Part shown: positions 57,603 through 64,000 of the stretch, in pieces | Layout of the letters: each line of letters opens with the position of its first letter | Position numbering within the stretch: the first letter of the stretch is position 1 | Assembly: GCF_902459765.1 (NCBI RefSeq) | Contig: NZ_CABPSP010000001.1 | Location: forward strand, 372,001-436,000 | Origin: Pandoraea anapnoica | GTDB lineage: Bacteria > Pseudomonadota > Gammaproteobacteria > Burkholderiales > Burkholderiaceae | DNA: 64,000 bases | Direction of reading: 5' to 3' | Position numbers and translations under genes: made by a program | The notes under the pieces: model-generated | What the model saw: only the letters and a program-made list of their open reading frames with translations | The model's database searches: none | Told to the model about the DNA's origin: nothing

Positions 57603-58523
57603 ATGAACTTACGCTCGCTCGATCTGAATCTGTTGCTCGTGTTCGAGTCGCTGTTGCGCACGCGCAGCACGACGGTCACGGCCGAGGAACTGAACCTCAC
57701 GCAATCGGCGGTGAGCAACGCGCTCAAGCGTCTGCGGCTCGCCTTCGGTGACCCGTTGTTCGTCAAGACACCGCAAGGCATGCTGCCGACCGATCTCGCC
57801 GCATCGCTGGCGCCACCGGTCACTGAGGGACTTGGCCTGATTCGCGGTGCCGTCGAAGCGCCGCAGGACTTCGTTCCGGCAAACGCGCAGCGCACGTTCC
57901 GCCTTTACCTGAGCGACATCGGCCAGCTGATCTTCATGCCGAAACTCATGGCGACGCTTGCCATCGAAGCCCCCGGCGTTCGCATCGTCACGGTCGACAC
58001 GACACCTCGCGAAGCGCAGAACGCGATGGCGATGGGCGACATCGATCTCACGCTCGGCCTGTTCACGCGTTTCTCGTCGGGCTTCCATCAGCAGCGCCTG
58101 TTCCGCGAGCACTACGTGGCGCTCGTGCGCGAAGGGCATCCGACGATTCGCGGCGAATTGACGGCCGAGACGTTCCTTCACGCGGCGCACGCCGTCTACC
58201 GTCCGACGGCAGGGCATCACGATGTGTTCGAGACCGCCGTCGAGCACTGGTTTGCGCAGTCTGGGCAGCAGCGTCACGTAGCACTGCGCATGGCGCACTC
58301 GATGGGACTCTCTGCGCTGATCGCCGCTAGCGATCTGGTGGTGTGCGTGCCGACGCGTCTGGGACGTGCGCTAAAGGCGGCCGCCGACCTGCGCACTTAC
58401 GCGCTGCCGTTCGACGGCCCCGAGTTCGACATCTCGCAACTCTGGCACGAGCGCTTTCACACCGATGCAGGCCATCGCTGGCTGCGCAGCACGATCTTCC
58501 GCCTATTCCACGGCGAAGACTGA
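57603..58523 (+). CDS. LysR-family transcriptional regulator (NodD/LinR-like)
   Basis: A 306-aa LysR protein of the group starting MNLRSLDLNLLLVFESLL (NodD, NahR, LinR-like), with HTH residues about 20-60 (TAEELNLTQSAVSNALKRLR) and DPLFVKTPQGMLPT. This group often responds to aromatic compounds. It lies directly upstream of, and co-oriented with, the VOC dioxygenase / aldolase / transporter / porin genes and is their probable activator. Confidence 0.88.
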   Translation: MNLRSLDLNLLLVFESLLRTRSTTVTAEELNLTQSAVSNALKRLRLAFGDPLFVKTPQGMLPTDLAASLAPPVTEGLGLIRGAVEAPQDFVPANAQRTFRLYLSDIGQLIFMPKLMATLAIEAPGVRIVTVDTTPREAQNAMAMGDIDLTLGLFTRFSSGFHQQRLFREHYVALVREGHPTIRGELTAETFLHAAHAVYRPTAGHHDVFETAVEHWFAQSGQQRHVALRMAHSMGLSALIAASDLVVCVPTRLGRALKAAADLRTYALPFDGPEFDISQLWHERFHTDAGHRWLRSTIFRLFHGED

Positions 58524-58607
58524 TCGTCCTCCTGTCTGACGGCACACGTTCGTTGCGCTCGCGCGCGCGGCTCCGTCACGCCCGCATGCTGCACCCCCAA
58601 TTCACGA

Positions 58608-58653
58608 CGTAAATACCGCGCATTTACGCAATTTGTTGGCGTCATGCGACGCC
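58608..58653. promoter_or_regulatory. candidate LysR operators before the VOC dioxygenase operon
   Basis: Two adjacent dyads: CGTAAAT-N7-ATTTACG (58608-58628) and GGCGTC-ATGC-GACGCC (58638-58653). They lie 80-125 bp before the VOC gene GTG, the usual region for LysR binding. The first has the AT-ended arms seen in many LysR recognition sites. Confidence 0.45.
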
Positions 58654-58733
58654 GGTCCTTATCGTATCCCTCACGACATTGAAGTCACCGGACGCATGTC
58701 CGGGACACGAACAATATCCGCAGGAGACAAGCG

Positions 58734-59597
58734 GTGATCAATCTGCACGACATTCGTTACGTGCGGCTGGGGACGCGCGACCTCGAAGGTGCGACACGCT
58801 ATGCGCGCACCATTCTCGGGTTGCAGGAAGTACGTCGGGAAGCCGGTTTCGTATTCCTTCGCAGCGACAGCCGCGATCATTCGGTGTGCTACTTCGAGGG
58901 CGACCCCGCCGATCACACGGTAGCGTTCGACGTTGCCAGCGATACGCATTTCGACGCGGCCGCCGCACAACTCGATGCCATGCACATTGAGTTTCGGCGC
59001 GGCACGCGCGACGAGGCCGACCTGCGCCGCGTGGCCGATTTCCTCACGTTCCGCGATCCCACCGGCAACCGGATCGAACTGGTGCTGCGCGCGGCGCAGA
59101 CCGGGCGCGGTTATCACGGCGAGCGCGACGCGGGCATCGATTCGTTCAGCCATGTGGGCTTGTGCACGACCGATGCGCGTCGCGACGAAGCCTTCTGGAC
59201 GAGCGTGTGCAACGCCCGTGTGTCGGATCGTATCGGCGACGCACCGTTGCTGCGTATCGACGACGTCCATCACAAGATCGCGCTGTTCCCGGCCAAGCGT
59301 GCGGGCATTCAGCACGTCAACTTTCAGGTCAACGGCATCGACGACCTGATGCGCTCGTGGTACTTCCTGCGCGAGCAGGGCGTGCCGATTCGCTTCGGTC
59401 CGGGGCGTCACCCGACGTCGCACGCGATGTTCCTGTACTTCGCGGGGCCGGACGGCATGGTCTACGAGTACTCCACCGGCGTGCGCAAGATCGCGCCGGA
59501 GGACGAAGCCACCTACGTGCCGCGTCAGTTCCCGTTCGATCCAACCGGGTTCTGCATGTGGGGCGCGAAGCCCGAGATCCCTGAGTTTTCGTCCTGA
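58734..59597 (+). CDS. VOC-family extradiol-type dioxygenase
   Basis: A 287-aa protein with two vicinal-oxygen-chelate modules (about residues 6-118 and 135-250). His140 (FSHVGL), His194 (IQHVNF) and Glu245 (YEYS) in the second module match the 2-His-1-Glu iron site of type I extradiol ring-cleavage dioxygenases such as BphC. That supports cleavage of a catechol-like compound, although glyoxalase-type chemistry is possible. The GTG start has AGGAG upstream. It heads an operon with a class II aldolase homologue, a transporter and a porin. Confidence 0.82.
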   Translation: MINLHDIRYVRLGTRDLEGATRYARTILGLQEVRREAGFVFLRSDSRDHSVCYFEGDPADHTVAFDVASDTHFDAAAAQLDAMHIEFRRGTRDEADLRRVADFLTFRDPTGNRIELVLRAAQTGRGYHGERDAGIDSFSHVGLCTTDARRDEAFWTSVCNARVSDRIGDAPLLRIDDVHHKIALFPAKRAGIQHVNFQVNGIDDLMRSWYFLREQGVPIRFGPGRHPTSHAMFLYFAGPDGMVYEYSTGVRKIAPEDEATYVPRQFPFDPTGFCMWGAKPEIPEFSS

Positions 59598-59616
59598 CCT
59601 GCTGGCCGGTATCCCC

Positions 59617-60372
59617 ATGACACAAGTTACGTTCGATGCCGCCCGTCACGGCGGCATTGCCGACCTCGACCGCGCGGTGCGCGTGGCTGCCCGCACTCTG
59701 GCACGTGCCGGATTGGCGCATGCATACGGGCATTGCAGTGCGCGTCTCGATGCGGATCGCTTCGTCGTCTGCGCCGCACGCCCGATGGGACTCATCGGCA
59801 TTGGTGAGACAGGCACCGTGGTGCCGATCGACGGCCCGTTGCCCGACGGCGTGCTCGGCGAAGTCCGTCTGCATCAGAAGATCTATCGTTCGCGTCCCGA
59901 CATCGGTGCCGTTGCGCGCACCATGCCGCCCAAGACCATGTCGCTCTCGACGCTTCGCCGCACGCCGCGCGCGCTGCACGGGCCGGGCACGTACTTTGCA
60001 CCCGGTGTGCCGCTGTGGGACGACCCGCAACTGATTCGTTCCGATGAACAGGCCGCCGCCGTGATCGCCACGATGGGCACGAATGCTGCCGTCGTGATGC
60101 GCGGCAACGGGGCCGTCGTCGCGGCGGACACGCTCGAAGCGATGGTCGCGCTCACGTGGTACCTCGAAGACGCCGCGCGCGTGGATCTCGACGTGCTCGC
60201 TCTCGAAGCATCGCTGCCCGCCGCCGTGCTGAGCGACGACGAATGCCGTGCGCGCGCCACACGCTCGGGCCGGATTATCGAGCGCATGTGGGAGTACCTG
60301 TCGGCGGGTGACCCGGAGTTGCCCGGCGAGACTGCGCTCCCGTCGTCATCTTCTTCACACCGCCGTTATTGA
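59617..60372 (+). CDS. class II aldolase/adducin-fold protein lacking the metal histidines
   Basis: A 251-aa member of the fuculose-aldolase fold. Family landmarks are present: AYGHCSARLD, Glu82 in GEVRLHQKIYRSRPDIGAV and the late RGNGAVVAADTLEAM. The zinc ligands are not: the HxH that follows the DIGAV strand is Arg101 and Met103 (ARTMPP), and the RGHG histidine is Asn164. The protein should therefore not bind zinc in the usual way. It starts 19 bp after the VOC gene. A decarboxylase, hydrolase or metal-free lyase role is possible. Confidence 0.8.
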   Translation: MTQVTFDAARHGGIADLDRAVRVAARTLARAGLAHAYGHCSARLDADRFVVCAARPMGLIGIGETGTVVPIDGPLPDGVLGEVRLHQKIYRSRPDIGAVARTMPPKTMSLSTLRRTPRALHGPGTYFAPGVPLWDDPQLIRSDEQAAAVIATMGTNAAVVMRGNGAVVAADTLEAMVALTWYLEDAARVDLDVLALEASLPAAVLSDDECRARATRSGRIIERMWEYLSAGDPELPGETALPSSSSSHRRY

Positions 60373-60471
60373 TGTAATCGCCCCCAACCGGCTGCGAGCC
60401 CTTGCACAGAGCGTCGTCGACAGACGCCACGGCCCGCTGCTCTCGCGGTAATCGCCGCACAGGAGACAGAC

Positions 60472-61812
60472 ATGGAAATATCCGCTTTGATGAACCGCAG
60501 AGGCATCACGCCATTTCAATGGCGCGTGATTGCTCTGTGCTTTCTGATCGTCACACTGGACGGCTTCGACACGGCGGCCATCGGTTATCTCGCACCGGCC
60601 ATCCGCAGCGAATGGGCGATGGCGACGACCAGCCTCGGTACGGTGTTCGGCGCGGGCCTCGGCGGCCTGATGCTCGGCTGCTTCGTGTTCGGGCCGCTCG
60701 CCGACCGCATCGGCCGCAAGCGCGTGCTGATCCTCTCCGTCATTCTGTTCTCGCTTGGCAGCATCGCCTCGGCCTATGTGAATAGCCCGACGGAACTTGC
60801 TGTGCTGCGCTTCATCACCGGCATTGGTCTGGGCGGTGCGATGCCCAACGCCATCACGCTCAGTTCCGAGTATTGCGCCGAGCGTATGCGCTCGCTGCTC
60901 GTGACGGCCACCTTCTGTGGGTTCACGCTGGGCTTCGCCATCGGTGGCGAAATCGTGGCGCAGACGCTACCGCACATCGGCTGGCGCGGTGTGTTGATCG
61001 CGGGCGGCGTGGTACCGATTGCCTTTGTGCCGGTGCTTATGCGCTGGTTGCCGGAGTCGATGCGCTACCTCGCGGCGCGCGGTGACCGTGCCGATCAACT
61101 GCTGGAAATCGCCCGTCACATCGATCCGCAGGTCACGCGCATCGATCCGGAGGTGACGCCTGCCGGGCAGACGAATTCGGCGGTGGGCGGCTTGTTCACG
61201 CGTCGCTACATCATGGGCACGCTGCTGCTCTGGGCGACGTACTTCTGCACGCTGTGCGCGTTCTACCTGCTCACGAGCTGGCTGCCCCTGGTCGTGAAGG
61301 ATTCCGGCTACACGCTCGCGGAAGCGGCGCGTATCGGTGCAATGCTGCCGCTTGGCGGCACAGTGGGCGCGGTGATGATCGGCTTTGCGATGGACCGCAC
61401 GAGTCCGTATCGCGTGTTGGCGGCGTCTTACGTGATGGCCGGTATCGCGCTGTGCGTGCTGGGTGCGGTGACGCACCAGTCGGGCTGGCTCATGTTCGTC
61501 GTGTTCCTCGCGGGCTTCGGCATTGCGGGATCGCAGACCGGCGCGAATGCGCTGACGGCGGCGTACTACCCGACCGCTTCTCGTGCGACGGGCGTGGCTT
61601 GGGCACTTGGCGTCGGCCGTCTCGGCTCGATCCTCGGATCGAGCCTGGGCGGTGTGCTGATCGCTTCGGCATCGAGCACCGCTCAGGCGTTCCAGATCGT
61701 CGCGATTCCGGCGTTTCTTGCGGCGGCGCTCATGCTGGTGATGCGTCGTCGCGTGGGACGCGGTGGCTCGCTCGCCGCAGCCGCGACGCAGCCTGCACCG
61801 GGCACCGTCTGA
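60472..61812 (+). CDS. MFS transporter, aromatic acid:H+ symporter (AAHS) family
   Basis: A 446-aa 12-segment permease. LDGFDTAAIGYLAPAI in segment 1 and FGPLADRIGRKRVLI in loop 2-3 are the AAHS marks, as in PcaK and BenK. It probably takes up an aromatic acid that enters the pathway of the two upstream enzymes. AGGAGACAGAC gives a strong ribosome site. A porin gene follows in the same direction. Confidence 0.88.
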   Translation: MEISALMNRRGITPFQWRVIALCFLIVTLDGFDTAAIGYLAPAIRSEWAMATTSLGTVFGAGLGGLMLGCFVFGPLADRIGRKRVLILSVILFSLGSIASAYVNSPTELAVLRFITGIGLGGAMPNAITLSSEYCAERMRSLLVTATFCGFTLGFAIGGEIVAQTLPHIGWRGVLIAGGVVPIAFVPVLMRWLPESMRYLAARGDRADQLLEIARHIDPQVTRIDPEVTPAGQTNSAVGGLFTRRYIMGTLLLWATYFCTLCAFYLLTSWLPLVVKDSGYTLAEAARIGAMLPLGGTVGAVMIGFAMDRTSPYRVLAASYVMAGIALCVLGAVTHQSGWLMFVVFLAGFGIAGSQTGANALTAAYYPTASRATGVAWALGVGRLGSILGSSLGGVLIASASSTAQAFQIVAIPAFLAAALMLVMRRRVGRGGSLAAAATQPAPGTV

Positions 61813-61976
61813 CCGTTGCCTGAGCGCTGATTGATTCCCTTATAGAGGCACGCCAAACCTCCGGCGTGCGTCTGCGAAGTACCCGCCGCAACTGCGCGTC
61901 CCCCGACGGCGATGCGGCGGCGCTGCAACTGACCGGCACAGGTCAGGCCACCACACGTATCCATGGAGACATCACC

Positions 61977-63119
61977 GTGATCCACAAGGGACTGCCTGCG
62001 CTCGCGCTGGCTGCCGGCCTCGCATTGGCCACCACTTCCGCTTCGGCCCAGAGCGTGACGCTCTACGGCATTCTCGACACCGGCATCGAATACATCTCGC
62101 ACGCCGGGCCCAACAACAGTTCGCTCGTACGCATGCTAGCCAATACCGGTTCGCTGCCGTCGCGCTGGGGCCTGCGCGGTGACGAAGACCTCGGCGGCGG
62201 TCTGCACGCGCTCTTCATGCTGGAGAACGGCTTCAATGTGCGCGCGGGCGATCTGAATCAGGGCGGACGCTTGTTCGGGCGTCAGGCGTGGGTCGGGTTG
62301 TCGAATCAGTACGGCACGCTGTCGTTCGGCCGTCAGTATTCGATGACGTTCTGGGTGATGAGCGATGCCGACATTCTCGGCCCGGACCTGTACGGCAGCG
62401 GCTCGCTCGATAACTACATCCCCAATGCGCGCAGCGACAACACCGTCGCTTACAAGGGGGTGTTCAGCGGGCTTACCGTCGGCGCGACCTACTCGTTCGG
62501 ACGCGACAGCGGCGGCACCGGCAACTCGCCCGGACAAGGCACCTGTGCCGGTCAGACGCCGGGACAGATGACGGCCTGCCGTCAGGTCTCCGCGATGCTG
62601 AAGTACGACACGGCGTGGTTCGGCGTGGCCGGGGCGTGGGACGAGCAACGCGGCGGTGCGGGCGCTGCTGCGAGCTTCTTCAACGGCGCGGCGGCGGTGC
62701 CGCTGACCAGCTCGTCGGACAAGGACACCCGCTGGCAATTGAACGGCTATGTGAAGGGCGGCAACTGGAAGGCGGGCGCGGGGTGGCTCGGACGTCGCGT
62801 GCAGACCGCGTCGGCCGCCGTTGCCGATGTGAATTCCGACATGTTCTACATCGGGGCGCTGTATCAGTTCTCACCGGCATTTGCCGTCGACGGCGAAGTC
62901 TTCCGCATGTTGAACGCTCGTCAGAACGCGCGAGCGACGATGGCGACGTTGCGCGGTACGTATTTCCTGTCGAAGCGCACGGCGGTGTACACGCAAGTTG
63001 CCTGGCTGGGTAACAGCGAGCATGCGGCTTACTCGGTCAGTTCAGGCGGGGCGGGGGGATCGCCTTCGGCGGGGACAAGTCAGTTGGGTGTGAACGTCGG
63101 CATGCGGCACACGTTCTGA
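61977..63119 (+). CDS. trimeric porin (OmpC/Omp32 type)
   Basis: A 380-aa beta-proteobacterial porin. The signal peptide ends SASAQSVTLYG; RWGLRGDEDLGGGLHALFMLENGF and the C-terminal GMRHTF are hallmarks. The GTG start at 61977 has GGAGAC at the right distance and gives a normal signal peptide; the longer frame does not. It is likely the outer-membrane entry for the substrate of the operon upstream. A very strong hairpin follows. Confidence 0.92.
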   Translation: MIHKGLPALALAAGLALATTSASAQSVTLYGILDTGIEYISHAGPNNSSLVRMLANTGSLPSRWGLRGDEDLGGGLHALFMLENGFNVRAGDLNQGGRLFGRQAWVGLSNQYGTLSFGRQYSMTFWVMSDADILGPDLYGSGSLDNYIPNARSDNTVAYKGVFSGLTVGATYSFGRDSGGTGNSPGQGTCAGQTPGQMTACRQVSAMLKYDTAWFGVAGAWDEQRGGAGAAASFFNGAAAVPLTSSSDKDTRWQLNGYVKGGNWKAGAGWLGRRVQTASAAVADVNSDMFYIGALYQFSPAFAVDGEVFRMLNARQNARATMATLRGTYFLSKRTAVYTQVAWLGNSEHAAYSVSSGGAGGSPSAGTSQLGVNVGMRHTF

Positions 63120-63139
63120 TCTTCTGATCGCATGAAAAG

Positions 63140-63175
63140 GAAACGGCGCACTGTGTTCACAGTGCGCCGTTTCTC
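63140..63175. terminator. strong bidirectional terminator after the porin
   Basis: GAAACGGCGCACTGTG (63140-63155) and CACAGTGCGCCGTTTC (63158-63173) form a 16-bp perfect stem around TT, with A-runs before and TTTCT after. It separates the porin from the convergent aldo/keto reductase. Confidence 0.9.
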
Positions 63176-63209
63176 ATTCCGAACGCCGAAGACGTTCGGC
63201 GTCGATCTC

Positions 63210-64000
63210 TTACAGCAAACCAGCTTCGGCAAGTTGCGCGCGACGCGGGTCGCCCTGACGCGAGAGCATCCAGCCCGGGTACTCGCTGGGCAGCGCGCTC
63301 GCGGCGTTGATCGCCGACAGTTCGCGTTCGCTCAAAGTGACACGCGTGGCGGCGATGTTGTCGTCGAGCTGATCGGCGCGCTTGGCCCCGATGATGACCG
63401 TCGAGACGACCGGTTGCGCGAGCAACCAGGCGAGTGCGATCTGCGCAACCGATACGCCCTTTTCAGTGGCGATGCCGCGCATCACGTCGATCACGTCGTA
63501 AGCACGCTCGACATTCACCGGCGGGAAGTCGAAGCTCTGGCGGCGCGCGCCGTCCTCCGTCTTGCCGTCACGCGTGTATTTGCCCGAGAGCAGGCCGCCC
63601 GCCAGCGGACTCCACACCATCAGACCGACGTTCTCGCTGCGCAGCATCGGGACGATTTCGCGTTCGAGATCGCGTCCGGCGACGGTGTAATACGCCTGCA
63701 GCGACGCGAAGCTCGCGAGGTTCAGGCGGGCCGAGATGCCTTGCGCCTTGGCGATCTGCCACGCGGCCCAGTTCGAGACGCCGATGTAGCGCACGTGGCC
63801 CTGACGCACCAGCGTGTCGAGGGCGCTGAGCGTTTCTTCGATGGGCGTGACGGGGTCGAAACCGTGCACCTGATACAGATCGATGTGATCGAGTTGCAGG
63901 CGCTTGAGGCTGGCCTTGACGCCGTCCATGATGTGATAGCGCGACAAACCGCGCGAGTTGCTGCCCTGTGCGCCGGTGACGCCGAAGACCTTCGTGGCGA
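63210..64000 (-). CDS. aldo/keto reductase, 5' end cut by window edge
   Basis: About 263 C-terminal residues of an NADPH-dependent aldo/keto reductase (YajO/AKR11-like). Visible blocks are ATKVFGV at the cut edge, DHIDLYQVHGFD (family signature with the active-site His), GVSNWAAWQIAKA, the cofactor segment SPLAGGLLSGKYTR and IIGAKRADQLDDN. The frame is open to the last base, so the N-terminus lies outside the window. Confidence 0.9.
   Translation of the reverse strand, partial: ATKVFGVTGAQGSNSRGLSRYHIMDGVKASLKRLQLDHIDLYQVHGFDPVTPIEETLSALDTLVRQGHVRYIGVSNWAAWQIAKAQGISARLNLASFASLQAYYTVAGRDLEREIVPMLRSENVGLMVWSPLAGGLLSGKYTRDGKTEDGARRQSFDFPPVNVERAYDVIDVMRGIATEKGVSVAQIALAWLLAQPVVSTVIIGAKRADQLDDNIAATRVTLSERELSAINAASALPSEYPGWMLSRQGDPRRAQLAEAGLL

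Overview
The window is dense, GC-rich bacterial chromosome with short intergenic gaps. Its gene content is that of a beta-proteobacterium of the order Burkholderiales: trimeric porins of the OmpC/Omp32 type, a uvrA / MFS transporter / ssb neighbourhood, many LysR and GntR regulators and many small catabolic operons. A soil or opportunistic genus such as Pandoraea or Burkholderia is my best guess; the genus is inferred from overall protein character and was not searched. I saw no tRNA or rRNA gene, insertion sequence, prophage or CRISPR array.

Left part (1-12.9 kb): a truncated DUF488 gene and a decayed autotransporter remnant, then a large phosphonate island. A leftward operon encodes a 2-aminoethylphosphonate (2-AEP) ABC importer (phnS, phnT, a fused phnU/V-type permease) and the transaminase phnW. 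Divergent from it run the GntR regulator phnR, phosphonoacetate hydrolase phnA, phosphonoacetaldehyde dehydrogenase phnY, a Na+/phosphate symporter and a PhnZ-like HD-domain oxygenase. PhnW, PhnY and PhnA together take 2-AEP to phosphonoacetaldehyde, phosphonoacetate, then acetate plus phosphate. The roughly 240-bp gap before the symporter is packed with perfect inverted repeats and is the strongest candidate here for an undescribed structured regulatory RNA.

Middle part (13-31 kb): a regulator / PLP ammonia-lyase / RidA operon with ATGA overlaps, an AI-2E family permease, uvrA, an MFS exporter and ssb. These are followed by a glycosyltransferase plus polysaccharide deacetylase pair, a type Vd patatin-like autotransporter, a two-component system and DoxX.

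Right-middle (29.7-46.4 kb): a GntR regulator and a TauD/TfdA-type dioxygenase plus polar amino-acid-type ABC transporter operon, which may share the operator palindrome CGTATACG. Next come a LacI regulator with a 14-bp palindrome before a PhoD-like phosphatase / HD protein / porin group. Then an Lrp regulator stands divergent from an N-carbamoyl-type M20 hydrolase, a diaminopropionate ammonia-lyase and a second M20 amidohydrolase.

Right part (46.4-64 kb): a 2-hydroxymuconic-semialdehyde-type dehydrogenase with a divergent GntR; a lysine/2-aminoadipate module (AmaB-like dehydrogenase, aminotransferase, HglS-like 2-oxoadipate dioxygenase) with a divergent LysR; YitT and ilvE; a GST with a divergent LysR; and a LysR-led operon of a VOC ring-cleavage-type dioxygenase, a class II aldolase homologue that lacks all three metal histidines, an AAHS-family transporter and a porin. 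A truncated aldo/keto reductase ends the window.

All operators, terminators and RNA structures were found by eye as inverted repeats and are inference. Protein calls rest on recognised motifs and family resemblance without database searches.
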